Shown here: positions 23,305-36,162 of the stretch, in pieces
Layout: the number at the start of each line of letters is the position of its first letter
Numbering within the stretch: position 1 is the stretch's first letter
Assembly (NCBI GenBank): GCA_035771175.1
Contig: CM069593.1
Coordinates: 1,048,461-1,112,460 of the forward strand
Origin: Paratinospora sagittata
Taxonomy: Eukaryota; Streptophyta; Magnoliopsida; Ranunculales; Menispermaceae
Direction of reading: 5' to 3'
DNA: 64,000 nt
Translations under genes and position numbers: made by a program
Notes under the pieces: model-generated
The model's database searches: none
Told to the model about the DNA's origin: nothing
The model's input: the letters and a program-made list of their open reading frames with translations, nothing else

Positions 23305-23500
23305 TTTTTTTTGGAAAGAAACAAACAACAATATATTAGCATGAAAGAGCAGTACACACCAACAGAGTACTAGGGGTACTCAAACAATTACAAACTAACA
23401 AGAAGAAGACACCAAAAAGAAGTTAAACCAACAAGAAAACAGCAGAAAACAATTAACATGATGAAAAAAATAAAAGTAAAAGACGAAAAAAAAAAGTTAC
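23305..23500 (-). mobile_element. LINE 3'-end fragment (copy in flank A)
   Basis: A poly-T at about 23301-23312 (poly-A on the minus strand) is followed by 'ggaaagaaacaaacaacaat' and 'tactaggggtactcaaac'. This is the usual look of a LINE 3' UTR ending in poly-A. The same fragment is at 54925-55110, so it predates the locus duplication. No coding part remains. Confidence 0.5.
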
Positions 23501-23507
23501 AACGATA

Positions 23508-23735
23508 TTAATAATGGTAAAGAGACCCACAAAGAAGAGCTAATGGAGGGCAAATCTAGAATTGAGTACAGTTGCCTCACCGATATGACAATAATTAGAG
23601 CTAAATCTGGAATTGAGTACATAACAATAATGCATTAATAATGGTAAAAGACCCACAAAGAAGAGCTAATGGAGGGCAAATCTGGAACTGAGTACAGTTG
23701 CCTCACCGACATGACAATAATTCATTAATAATGGT
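23508..23735 (+). repeat. Local tandem repeat in flank A
   Basis: A block with 'taataatggtaaa', 'gacccacaaagaagagctaa', 'tggagggcaaatct' and 'gagtacagttgcctcaccga' occurs at about 23508-23600 and again at about 23634-23735. Flank B has only one shortened copy (about 55136-55196). Confidence 0.75.
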
Positions 23736-24737
23736 AAAAGACCCAAAAATATACGATCACTACCGTTTGTTACCACACCTGCTGCCTGTCACACGAAAAC
23801 CCAACCCATAAAACTTTTATTTAGGTTTGGAGTCGACGTTATATTTTAATGTTCACACTTATTTTTTTTTTAATATTTTAAAAATAAGTGTGTAATATAC
23901 AATATCTTTAAATATATACATATTTTAAACGTCAAAAAATAATGTTATTATCTATCGTACATATAATATTACTTATTAAAAAATATCTTAATTTATACTA
24001 TAAATACCCGTTCTTGGGTGCTCAAACTAAAGCCACACAGATTACATCAATTGTTGTTTTGGCTGTTTAGATTAGAATGCTTGGTCAAGTCTCGATTTCT
24101 GCTCCTATCCTTACTATCACTGCTATGCAATCTTCTGGGAATTCAGTTGGGCGCAAGTCTGCAAATCGTCACCCCAGCGTTTGGAGGGATTACTTCTCAC
24201 ACTATACTTTTGATCCTGTGGTACTATACATGTGTCTCTTTAGCTATATATATATATATATATTATCTGTTTTTTTTCTTCTTGTAATTCTACTCATAAT
24301 ATAATTAAAAGGAAACCCAAGAAGAGCAATTAAGAAAAGGTAAATAAATATAATCTTGTCATTTTAAAGGATTACTTTGCTTACATACTTTAAACATTGA
24401 TAAAAAGGAAAGCATGCCCGTACGGTTTTCAATTTATACCCTTTTTTTTTAATGACCTGTACTAGGCTTTTCTTGTGTAGGAATCTGATAGTTGCACCCA
24501 AGAAGTTGAAACTCTGAAAGAAGAAGTGAGGAAGATTTTGAAGGCTGATAAAAATCAGCCCTTGGAACAAATAAAATTGATTGATGCACTCCAACGCCTT
24601 GGTGTGGCGTACCACTTTGAAAGAGAGATCGAGGAAACATTAAAACAACTCCATGATATCGCCTGTTCCTTCGTTTATACCCATGATGATCTCTATCCAC
24701 AACTCTATTTTTCCGATTGCTTAGACAACAAGGATAT

Positions 24738-25721
24738 TGTTGACTGTATTGTGACAGTAACACTTCAACTCACAAGAATAATCGAACCAAAATTAGTCGT
24801 CCTCACTCACAAAAGAATGTTAAAAGCAGAGTAGAGAGAAGAGAAGAAAATTTAGCGATTTTGAAATTTTCTAGGATGAATTTTTGAGTTATGGAAGACT
24901 CTATTTATAAGCAAATCGTAGCTGCACATGGTGCCTGTTTCTGTACCGTTGGATCGAGTTTGATCGCCTCTAGACGCGATCTAACGGATTTGATTGACTC
25001 ACCTGATCATACACCGTTGGATCGTATTCGATCGATTTAGACGCAATCTAATGGCTCCTCTCGTTGCACCGATCCCACACCGTTGTATCACGGTCGATCC
25101 AATCAATCACGATCTAACGGTCTCGATCAGCGCATCTGATCCCACATCGTCGGATCTTCGTACATCGCACCTAGACAGATAACTACATTCATCGTATCTG
25201 GACGTTCCAGATCCGATCTTCCACGGATGCATCTTATCTGTCCAATCTGCCTCGATCTTTGAAAAACGAAAAGCTTCCCCACTCCCCAGCTCCTTGCGAT
25301 GATGCGTACGTGCGAAGTGCAAAGTGTTGTGCGCCCTAAGTCGCCCTTCACTCTCGCACTCACTTGCGCGTGCTCGAGGTGATGTAAAACATCACTCCTA
25401 AGCCTTCTATGTGTGTGTGTGTTAGCTGAAATTCAAGTATAGTATTTTAGCTACACTTATAAGTAAATAATTAGAATTTTATCTATCCCATGTGGGATTA
25501 AAATATTGTTTTCAAATTTCACCACTTTACACATATCAAGTAAGCTACTTTAGACTCAATTTCTCATTCATATATAAATGAGTATAACTAAATACTTATA
25601 TATTCTTAATCTTCACAAAGATTAATAATCAACTTGGACCCACCAAAATCACTTGTGGGTCCCATTTTAATATTTACCTAAAAATGGTGAAAAACCATGT
25701 TTAATTACCCATTTTCCAACA
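24738..25721 (-). repeat. Copia 3' LTR
   Basis: 984 bp, minus strand TGTTGGAAAATGG...CAGTCAACA, with TGTTG/CAACA terminal inverted repeats. It aligns with 52232-53156 with many substitutions and several indels. It includes a run of 'ccgttggatcg' and 'cgatctaacgg' words at about 24946-25165. Confidence 0.88.
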
Positions 25722-25741
25722 ATCCCCCAATCCCCCACATG
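25722..25741 (-). other. Copia polypurine tract
   Basis: Directly before the 3' LTR on the minus strand the sequence reads atgtgggggattgggggat, a purine-rich plus-strand primer site. It fixes the orientation and the inner border of the LTR. From here to 26318 the sequence is 3' non-coding Copia DNA without ORFs. Confidence 0.8.
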
Positions 25742-26318
25742 AATGGAAATTGAACTAATTGCATTTTCTATCATCCCCCACATAAATGGATTTTTTATGT
25801 AATTTAAAAAAAAAATAATGCAGACACTAGAGAGAGTACTAGTAGAACGAGTTGCATCAGGATAGGTAGCTTGTGACTTTGAACCTTCCCTAGTGAAACA
25901 CTATCAGATTTGCTAGCTAATCAGTGAACACGATGTCTTGAACTGTTCAGTCGTTGATGCAAACAAAGACAATAATGTACACACAACTCAATCCCGAACA
26001 ATTTTGGTTCTCACGGTTTTGTTCATTTTGACCCTGGACAACTCCCGAATTCATGAGTGCTTTTGAGAATTCAAGCCTTAAGATCCTCATAGGCTTGGCC
26101 CAGTTCACAATCACATAGGTGATGTCCTATTTAGAGCATCCCTGCTATACCCCCACATAATTAATATGTCATAGGAATCATTAAAAGCAATGCTTATCCT
26201 TACTCATTTTGCAGGCAACACTATTGTATCATAGGAATGGGTCCTTGTGGTTATCCTTAGTGCTACACTAGATTTCATAATTTAGTTGTCCCTTTTGAAC
26301 CTAGTTCTTGGCATATCC

Positions 26319-28798
26319 TGTAACAACCCACATTATTTGAATAAATAATGAAATGAATAGATTAAACAAATAAGGTGATTTGTGCATGCTATGTAGGTGT
26401 CTTAATTCAGCCACCTCATGTAGACATGAGTTTGTGCATGCTATGTAGGTGTCTTAATTCAGCCACCTCTTGTAGACAACTATTAGTTTGTGCATGCTAT
26501 GTAATAGACACCTAGTAGCTTGTTGGCATGATGGATTAGCCACTTGTTGATTTGTTTGTGTGTTGGCAACTAGGTGAAAGTGGTGGCAAGTTGAAATCAG
26601 CTCATTTTGGCACATGTTGGCTTGTTGGCAACTAAGTGGAAGTGTTGTTGACCTTGCTGCAAGTGATGATAAGAACTTGCTGGAGCATGTTCTAAAAGAA
26701 AAAAAAAAAAAACAAAGAGAAGAGGAAAGAAAGACAAGGAAAGAAATGGGTGCTTGAAGGCTAAAAACCAGGTAATGAATTTCATTAATGAATTTCTCTC
26801 TTCAACTTGTTTAATATATGTAACATGCAAGTGATTTCCATGGCTAGAAATGAAGCTAGAAAGTGAGTGTTTGATGATCATTTCACTGATTTCTAGTAAG
26901 TAAGTTGTGGTGTTTTGATGATGTTTAATGGTTGAACTCATTAGAGATTTATCACTAGACAATTGGTGAGTGTGGATATGTTTAACACACTAATTTTCAG
27001 AGATTAAATTGGTGATGAAAATGGGAAATTTTCATGGCTGAATTTACAGATTTCAAACCTGATTTTAATAACTGAATTCTACTATTTGATAAAGTTATTT
27101 GCTGGAATTTAGTCTTGAATATTTGGTGACCATTTTGATGATTAAAAACACTGATTTTTATGGGTAGAACATGGTGTTCCAGCCATGTTAAAACAGGGTT
27201 TTTGGAACCCAATTTGAGTGACCATTTGTGGTCTTTTATTATGTGTATTGATTGGCAATTGATTATGGATGTGATGGGTTGATATTTGACAGAAATTGGA
27301 ATGCTAAATTTCTGAAATTCTTGGTTGATGATGATTCATTTGATGACTAATGAATTGAACAAGTGCTGGAAATTTAGAAAATTGGGCAATGGCAATACAT
27401 TGGTAACTTGTTCAATGATAGGTTTTGATCAAGTTGATGGGTAATTGGCTGAAAATTTAGTGCTGGAAATGTTAGAGCATTTGAAGAATGCTTAGGTAAC
27501 TTGCTTAGGGATAAAATTGATTAACTTATAGAGATGGACATTTTGTGTTCATGGTGATCAAATGAATACTTTGATCATGTGCTGAAAATTCTATCTTAGT
27601 AACTGAAATGGTAAGGGAATGGGTTATGGATACTTGGTAATTAATCAAGTGATTAAATTCATTTTTCTAGAATTCATTTGTATGTGTGTAATGTGTAATT
27701 TGCAGTGGGTGGCTTATGACTTGGATGAGGATTTGTGAACACAATTGAAGTATTGGTGAATTGGTGAAAACTTGTGGACTTAGGCAAAATTTTGTGATTT
27801 GTGAGTATTTCTCACCTTACTTCTCCATGTATAGCATTGTAGATATATGAAATTGAATTCTTGAGTGATATGCATTATATTATATATGTGCATTGTATTT
27901 ATGATCATGAGCACGGATTTTATGCATTAACATGGCCTTAGGTATTTCGGATTAAATACCTTGGCGTTGGATTTCTTTCTATTTACTTGTTCTTTAGGGA
28001 AAAGTGCCTTGTGAAAAGGACTTTTCGAATCACTAAGGAATGTAAGGGTAGAAGGATTAGTTGGATAACGTGTTGGTTTGAACCCATGGCGCAATGGGGG
28101 AAATGTAGGCAATGTTATCCTGATATGACCTCCTGTTGAGGCTTTTCTACATATCTTTTATGAAAATGATGCATAATTATATCTTTAATTTGGAAGCATG
28201 AATCATATATTTTCTTAATGCATTTCAATTTACCAATGTTATTTCAAGTAACATACATGTTTTACATAAATGCATATGTGGAGATTTTTTGTGAAAAGTA
28301 CTCACTGAGCTAGTTGAGCTCATTCCATTTTCCCTTATATTTTTCAGGATCAGATCGTAAAGGAAAGGGCAAGGCTTAGAGTTGGTGTAGCTTGCCTTAC
28401 TTCTTGTTGATGTGAGTTTTGATTTGTACATAAGGAAAATAGGAGAAGATATTTGTGTTTTGTTTTGTTAATGTATAATTATCACAGATACTATGATATA
28501 TAACATATAGTTCGTGAGACAATTTTGATATGTATATGCTAAATGGAATAATAATAAAATATCCATGTTTATAGTAAGGATAGTCGAATCTTGTGGATTG
28601 GGTCGATGACCTCATATTCTGGATGATGATGCCATATCTCGGTATTTAATTCAACTATCCTGATCATATACATATTATTTCTTTGGATCGTATGTAACCT
28701 TCTGAGTAGAGGCTTATCAGTGCCTCAGGTTTGTCGGGTTGTGACATTCTCTGGGGTACTGTGCCGGTCGTGACGTCACCCGGGAAGGGGTCGCGACA
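26319..28798 (+). repeat. Tekay-like 5' LTR
   Basis: 2,480 bp. The only difference I found from the 3' LTR is one extra A in an A-run at about 26698 (14 against 13). Between the two LTRs, corresponding positions are offset by 7,329 before the run and 7,328 after it. Two near-identical 'gtgcatgctatgtaggtgtc' modules lie near its start. Confidence 0.95.
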
Positions 28799-28802
28799 AT
28801 AT

Positions 28803-28814
28803 TGGTATCAGAGA
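28803..28814 (+). other. Primer binding site of the Tekay-like element
   Basis: TGGTATCAGAGA lies 4 nt after the 5' LTR. It matches the complement of the initiator tRNA-Met 3' end except for its last base (usual TGGTATCAGAGC). Confidence 0.85.
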
Positions 28815-29012
28815 CTGAAGTTGAGAATACCTACAGTCAAGTTATAAAATCTTTAAGAAAGATAAAAGCTTTAGAATATTATGTTTTGATTGTATGGGTA
28901 TTATATGGGTAGTTAGATTATGAATAATGATATCCATAGTATGCTACCCTGCCTGATGTATTTTGCCATTGACATTGCAGCTTTTTGAAGAAAGGCAAAA
29001 TCAGGGTTAGCA

Positions 29013-32000
29013 ATGGACCCTAGCGATCAAGATAAGCTGAAGAGGTTGGAGGAAATGGTTACTATCCTGCAGCAGCAGAATGCTCAACTTTTTGAGATGA
29101 TTACTAAGCTGCAACAAGATAGGCCACGTGTTGATGCACCTGTTGTTCAGGGTGTGGGCACTAGTAGTGTTGGTGTCATGGCTGTCACTCCTCCTGCTGA
29201 AATTACTATACCGACTCCTGAGTCTGGTGCAGACGTTGAGGAGAAGAAACGATATGAGAAAGAGATGAAAGCATTCAAGATACGAGAACCTCCAACATTT
29301 TCAGGCAGTTTGAAGCTTGAGGATGCTGAGAGTTGGATTCAGCGCATTGAGGTCATCCTGAACGATATGCAGGCTCTAGACAGAGACAGAGTTCGTCTGG
29401 CTAGATTTAAGTTGGCTGATGCAGCTGATAAATGGTGGGAAACTACTCAGAGATCTCTTGGTGAGATCAAAACTTGGATGAAATTTAAGGAGTTGTTTTA
29501 TGCTACTTACTACCCGCGATCAGAGGTTGATCGGAGACGAAATGAGTTCATTCAGTTGACCCAGGGTAGTAAATCAGTTCGAGAATACGAGCATGAGTTT
29601 ACCAGACTCTCACTTTTTGCTCCAGAGTTAGTACCTACCGATGCTTTGAGGATGGCGAGATTGAGGGATGGTTTCCGGGATCAGATTCGACAGGGATTAG
29701 CTTTGGCTGGTGTGTCGACTTATGATCAGGCTTTGAGGCAAGCTATGGATTTTGAGACTGCTGAGGCTGCGGCTAGATCTAAGACGACGACTATTCCGCC
29801 AGTACCTGTATTTCCTACTGCTCCATCATTTCCATCGTCAGGAAAACTCAAAAAGAAGTGGGACAAGAAGCCTTGGAATAAAGATAAGAAGCCCAAGTCC
29901 AGTGGTGGATTTTCTGGAGTTGATTCATTTGTTGCTCCTGCTTCTGTAGCATCTGTTCCAGCAGTGTACAATAAGGGAGATCAGACTCCAGTGAGATCAC
30001 AGAGTCAGTCACAGACTGCATCATCAGTTCCAAGACCCGTTATTACTTGCTTCAGATGTGGTGTGAAAGGCCACAAGGCTAATCAGTGTTCTGCGCCGAG
30101 GCAATTTTCTGCTCCAGCTATTTCTGTTACATCTGGTACGAGGGAGCAAGCTAAGGCAGTGACTGAACCAGATCCTGATGCCAGTAAGAATCTGATTGAG
30201 GGTATGATTTCTATTTGTGATATAATGTTGCATGTGTTGATTGATTCTGGTTCTACGTTATCATTCATATCTGGACATGTGGTAGATAGACTTAAATTGC
30301 CTGTGGTTAGAGCTAGTACACCTTTGATTTTGAGTACAGCTACGGGTGAGAGAATCTACCCAGACATGATTTGCATGAATTGTGTGGTCAAATATGAGGA
30401 CCTAGAAATGCTTGTGAACCTTAGGGTGTTAGAGTTCCTCGATTTTGATGCTATTTTGGGTATGGACTGATTGGCGGCGTATCACGCCCAAGTGGATTGT
30501 TTCCATAAACAGATTGTATTACAGATCCATGGGCGGCCATCAGTTGTCTACAGAGGTATGACTTCTACCAGACCACCTACCAGAGGCAGACTGGCTACTG
30601 ATGTAGAAACTGCACTCATGGCTAGTATTAGGCCATTAGAAGAAAAGGATCAAGGCATTCAGATTTTTGATATTCCAATAGTGAGTGAATTTCCCGATGT
30701 GTTTCCTGAAGATTTACCGGGATTACCACCCAAGCGGGAAATTGACTTCATTATTGAGCTAGTGCCTGATACTAAACCTATCTCTATTCCACCTTATCGG
30801 ATGGCACCGAAGGAGTTACAAGAACTCAAAGTGCAGGTAGAAGAGCTTTTGAATAAAGGGTTTATTAACCCTAGTATGTCACCGTGGGGTGCACCAGTTC
30901 TTTTTGTGAAAAAGAAAGACGGGAGTCTGAGATTGTGTATAGATTACCGTCAGCTGAACAAAGTCACAATTAAGAACAAATATCCTCTACCTCGTATTGA
31001 TGATCTGTTTGATCAGTTAAATGGTGCCAAATTTTTCTCTAAGATTGATTTGAGATCAGGCTACCATCAGTTGAGGATTAGAGAAGAAGATGTCCCGAAA
31101 ACTGCCTTCAGGACGAGATATGGTCATTATGAATTTCTGGTCATGCCATTTGGGCTAACGAACGCACCTGCGATGTTTATGGATTTGATGCAGAGGGTGT
31201 TTAGACCGTATCTAGATCATTTCATTATTGTCTTTATTGACGACATTTTGATATATTCCAAAACATGTGAGGAGCATGAGCAGTACCTCCGGATCACATT
31301 GCAGACATTAAAAGAGCATAGGCTATATGCTAAGCTCAGCAAATGTGAGTTTTGGATAAATGAGGTGAAATTTTTAGGTCATGTGGTTAGTGCTGAAGGT
31401 ATTTCTGTTGATTCTGCTAAGGTCGAGGCAATTATAAATTGGCCTAGACCAACCACAGTGACAGAGATTCGCAGTTTTTTGGGTCTAGCTGGTTATTACA
31501 AAAGGTTTGTGGAGGGTTTTTCCAAATTAGCTACTCCACTTACTAGGCTAACTCAGAAAAATGTGCCATATGTGTGGACTTCAGCATGTGAGGATGCTTT
31601 CAATGAACTAAAGAAAAAGTTGACTACTGCCCCGGTTTTAGTGCTCCCAGAACCTGGAAAAGAGTTGGTGATTTACACTGATGCATCACATGCAGGTTTA
31701 GGCTGTGTATTGATGCAGACGGGTAGAGTAATTGCTTATGCATCTAGACAGTTGAAGGTGCATGAGAAAAATTACCCTGTGCATGATTTGGAGTTGGCAG
31801 CAGTAGTTTTTGCATTGAAATTGTGGAGGCATTACCTCTATGGGGAAAGGTTCACATTGTATTCTGACCATAAGAGTTTGAAATACTTGTTTGACCAGAA
31901 GGAACTGAATATGAGACAGCGTAGATGGTTGGAATTCCTAAAGGATTATGACTTCACTCTAGAATATCATCCTGGAAAAGCCAACGTTGTAGCTGATGCA

Positions 32001-33586
32001 TTGAGCAGGAAACGTGTTGAGACAGGTGTGGTAGCATGTCAGATGGCCCATGAGTGGCGACTTTTGGAGAGAGTGACTATGATGAGTGTCCTCTCTATGG
32101 CTCCACATGTTGATATTTGTGCTCAGATGCATATTCAGTTGACAGATTCTCATATTCAGAGGATTAAAGATATGCAGCAGCATGATCCTGATCTTGGTAT
32201 GTATAATTCTTGGACAGAGTTGAGTGGTAGAGAGGTCCAGATGGTATCTTGCGTTATCAGGGGAGGTTATGGGTACCCACAGATAGAGAATTGAGGACAG
32301 AGTTGTTACAGAAGGCACACAGATCTCAGTATACCATTCACCCAGGGTCTACTAAAATGTATCATGATATGAAAAGAACCGTTTGGTGGCATGGGATGAA
32401 GAAAAATATAGCTGAGTACGTGCAGAAATGTGACGTGTGTCAGCAAGTAAAAGCTGAACACCAGAGGCCAGGAGGCCAGATGCAACCACTATCCATTCCA
32501 GAATGGAAATGGGAGCATATTACTATGGACTTTATCACAGGGCTACCCAGATCTCAGGGTAGATATGATGCCATCTGGGTGATTGTTGATAGATTGACGA
32601 AGTCTGCGCACTTTCTTCCGATGAACACCAGAGACTCGGTTGACAGACTGAGCAGATTGTATGTGCGGGAGATTGTGAGATTACATGGGGTACCTCTTTC
32701 TATTGTATCAGATAGAGATCCGCGTTTTACATCGAGGTTTTGGCAGGCCATGCAGACTCGGTTTGGTACTCACCTCCATCTTAGTACAGCATTTCATCCT
32801 CAGACTGATGGTCAGACTGAAAGGGTGATTCAGATGCTGGAAGATATGCTCAGATCTTGTACATTAGAGTTTGGTGGGACTTGGAGTGAAAGTTTACCAT
32901 TATGTGAATTTGCTTATAACAACAGCTATCAAGCCAGTATAGGTATGGCACCTTATGAGGCCTTGTATGGTAGGCCGTGTAGATCTCCGACTTGCTGGTA
33001 TGAAGTGGGAGACTCACAATTATTGGGGCCGAAAGTTGTTGTTGATCATACTGAACAGATCAAGCAAATTAGGCAGAAATTGAAAGTTGCCCAAGATCGA
33101 CAAAAAAGTTATTTTGATAACCGACATAGACCTTTAGAGTTTGCAGTGGGTGACCTGGTATTGCTTAAGGTCTCGCCACGGAAAGGTCAAATGCGGTTTG
33201 GGGTGAAAGGAAAATTAGCTCCTCGTTTTATTGGACCATTTAAGGTCTTGGAGAGGATTGGTCCGCTAGCATACAGACTTGCTCTACCTCCTCAGTTGGT
33301 CGGTGTTCATAATGTATTTCATGTTTCTATGTTGAGAAAATACCATACAGACCCGACTAAGTATCCAGACCCAACACGCATTTTAGATGTCACACAATTA
33401 CAAGTTGGGAAGGATGCTACTTATGAAGAGAAGCCTATTCAGATTCTTGACAGAAGGATTCAAAAGTTGCGAAATAAAGAAATTCCTTTAGTCAGAGTCA
33501 AATGGCAATTTCATGACAATGAGGAGCAAACTTGGGAGCGGGAAGATCAGATGCGGAAGAGCTTTCCTGATTTATTCACCTCTTGA
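29013..33586 (+). pseudogene. Gag-Pol polyprotein of the Tekay-like element with one stop and one frameshift
   Basis: Gag starts MDPSDQDKLKRLEEMV with a short coiled coil. It has a retrotransposon gag domain (about residues 90-235) and the zinc knuckle CFRCGVKGHKANQC. Protease has LIDSGSTLSFIS. A TGA at 30468-30470 replaces the Trp of the usual GMDWL. The same frame continues through RT (FIDDILIYS), RNase H (TDASHAGLG) and onward to 32294. Near 32235 the frame shifts, and 32249-33586 holds integrase: the HHCC zinc site, D of MDFITGLP, D of SDRDPRF and E of DGQTERV. It ends in a chromodomain-like tail (VRVKWQFHDNEEQTWE). Two lesions in an otherwise complete gene. Confidence 0.93.
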
Positions 33587-33633
33587 GGTAATAATTAAAG
33601 TACAATATCTTAAATTTCGATGACGAAATTTTC

Positions 33634-33647
33634 TAAGTTGGGGAGAT
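33634..33647 (+). other. Polypurine tract of the Tekay-like element
   Basis: The purine-rich stretch aagttggggagat lies immediately 5' of the 3' LTR, which starts TGTAACAACCC at 33648. Confidence 0.8.
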
Positions 33648-36126
33648 TGTAACAACCCACATTATTTGAATAAATAATGAAATGAATAGATTAAACAAAT
33701 AAGGTGATTTGTGCATGCTATGTAGGTGTCTTAATTCAGCCACCTCATGTAGACATGAGTTTGTGCATGCTATGTAGGTGTCTTAATTCAGCCACCTCTT
33801 GTAGACAACTATTAGTTTGTGCATGCTATGTAATAGACACCTAGTAGCTTGTTGGCATGATGGATTAGCCACTTGTTGATTTGTTTGTGTGTTGGCAACT
33901 AGGTGAAAGTGGTGGCAAGTTGAAATCAGCTCATTTTGGCACATGTTGGCTTGTTGGCAACTAAGTGGAAGTGTTGTTGACCTTGCTGCAAGTGATGATA
34001 AGAACTTGCTGGAGCATGTTCTAAAAGAAAAAAAAAAAAACAAAGAGAAGAGGAAAGAAAGACAAGGAAAGAAATGGGTGCTTGAAGGCTAAAAACCAGG
34101 TAATGAATTTCATTAATGAATTTCTCTCTTCAACTTGTTTAATATATGTAACATGCAAGTGATTTCCATGGCTAGAAATGAAGCTAGAAAGTGAGTGTTT
34201 GATGATCATTTCACTGATTTCTAGTAAGTAAGTTGTGGTGTTTTGATGATGTTTAATGGTTGAACTCATTAGAGATTTATCACTAGACAATTGGTGAGTG
34301 TGGATATGTTTAACACACTAATTTTCAGAGATTAAATTGGTGATGAAAATGGGAAATTTTCATGGCTGAATTTACAGATTTCAAACCTGATTTTAATAAC
34401 TGAATTCTACTATTTGATAAAGTTATTTGCTGGAATTTAGTCTTGAATATTTGGTGACCATTTTGATGATTAAAAACACTGATTTTTATGGGTAGAACAT
34501 GGTGTTCCAGCCATGTTAAAACAGGGTTTTTGGAACCCAATTTGAGTGACCATTTGTGGTCTTTTATTATGTGTATTGATTGGCAATTGATTATGGATGT
34601 GATGGGTTGATATTTGACAGAAATTGGAATGCTAAATTTCTGAAATTCTTGGTTGATGATGATTCATTTGATGACTAATGAATTGAACAAGTGCTGGAAA
34701 TTTAGAAAATTGGGCAATGGCAATACATTGGTAACTTGTTCAATGATAGGTTTTGATCAAGTTGATGGGTAATTGGCTGAAAATTTAGTGCTGGAAATGT
34801 TAGAGCATTTGAAGAATGCTTAGGTAACTTGCTTAGGGATAAAATTGATTAACTTATAGAGATGGACATTTTGTGTTCATGGTGATCAAATGAATACTTT
34901 GATCATGTGCTGAAAATTCTATCTTAGTAACTGAAATGGTAAGGGAATGGGTTATGGATACTTGGTAATTAATCAAGTGATTAAATTCATTTTTCTAGAA
35001 TTCATTTGTATGTGTGTAATGTGTAATTTGCAGTGGGTGGCTTATGACTTGGATGAGGATTTGTGAACACAATTGAAGTATTGGTGAATTGGTGAAAACT
35101 TGTGGACTTAGGCAAAATTTTGTGATTTGTGAGTATTTCTCACCTTACTTCTCCATGTATAGCATTGTAGATATATGAAATTGAATTCTTGAGTGATATG
35201 CATTATATTATATATGTGCATTGTATTTATGATCATGAGCACGGATTTTATGCATTAACATGGCCTTAGGTATTTCGGATTAAATACCTTGGCGTTGGAT
35301 TTCTTTCTATTTACTTGTTCTTTAGGGAAAAGTGCCTTGTGAAAAGGACTTTTCGAATCACTAAGGAATGTAAGGGTAGAAGGATTAGTTGGATAACGTG
35401 TTGGTTTGAACCCATGGCGCAATGGGGGAAATGTAGGCAATGTTATCCTGATATGACCTCCTGTTGAGGCTTTTCTACATATCTTTTATGAAAATGATGC
35501 ATAATTATATCTTTAATTTGGAAGCATGAATCATATATTTTCTTAATGCATTTCAATTTACCAATGTTATTTCAAGTAACATACATGTTTTACATAAATG
35601 CATATGTGGAGATTTTTTGTGAAAAGTACTCACTGAGCTAGTTGAGCTCATTCCATTTTCCCTTATATTTTTCAGGATCAGATCGTAAAGGAAAGGGCAA
35701 GGCTTAGAGTTGGTGTAGCTTGCCTTACTTCTTGTTGATGTGAGTTTTGATTTGTACATAAGGAAAATAGGAGAAGATATTTGTGTTTTGTTTTGTTAAT
35801 GTATAATTATCACAGATACTATGATATATAACATATAGTTCGTGAGACAATTTTGATATGTATATGCTAAATGGAATAATAATAAAATATCCATGTTTAT
35901 AGTAAGGATAGTCGAATCTTGTGGATTGGGTCGATGACCTCATATTCTGGATGATGATGCCATATCTCGGTATTTAATTCAACTATCCTGATCATATACA
36001 TATTATTTCTTTGGATCGTATGTAACCTTCTGAGTAGAGGCTTATCAGTGCCTCAGGTTTGTCGGGTTGTGACATTCTCTGGGGTACTGTGCCGGTCGTG
36101 ACGTCACCCGGGAAGGGGTCGCGACA
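33648..36126 (+). repeat. Tekay-like 3' LTR
   Basis: 2,479 bp, same ends as the 5' LTR (TGTAAC...GCGACA). It is followed by TSD TATCC. Confidence 0.95.
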
Positions 36127-36162
36127 TATCCAGTCATCTAGATTGAGTTTCCATTATGAAAC

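Larger units (their letters stand above)
22262..24076 (+). repeat. 5' flank of terpene synthase copy A; matches 54016-55497
   Basis: From 'gttcttgatcttttg' onward this flank aligns with the flank of copy B over most of its length. Shared parts include 'aagtttatcaataggattg', 'ggtgccaaggacttc', 'ctccattgctttaatcaat' and the LINE tail. This shows that gene and upstream region were duplicated together. CTATAAATA at 23998-24006 is the likely TATA box. Confidence 0.85.
26319..36126 (+). mobile_element. Tekay/Del-like chromovirus (Gypsy) LTR retrotransposon, nearly identical LTRs
   Basis: 9.8-kb element flanked by a perfect TSD TATCC (26314-26318 and 36127-36131). It sits in the 3' non-coding part of the Copia element. 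LTRs start TGTAACAACCC and end GGTCGCGACA. Domain order is gag (CCHC), protease, RT, RNase H, integrase, chromodomain-like C-terminus, as in chromoviruses. The long LTRs (about 2.5 kb) fit the Tekay/Del clade. The coding region has one in-frame stop and one frameshift. Confidence 0.93.

Noticed and set aside
26597..28615. Minus-strand ORFs repeated at 34021-35943
   Set aside because: They are identical because they lie in the two LTRs of one element; no family resemblance or conserved start.
30468..30470. In-frame TGA between protease and RT as a programmed readthrough stop
   Set aside because: It replaces a Trp that is normally conserved (GMDWL), the following bases (TTG) are not a known readthrough context, and a second lesion lies downstream. 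A nonsense mutation is simpler.
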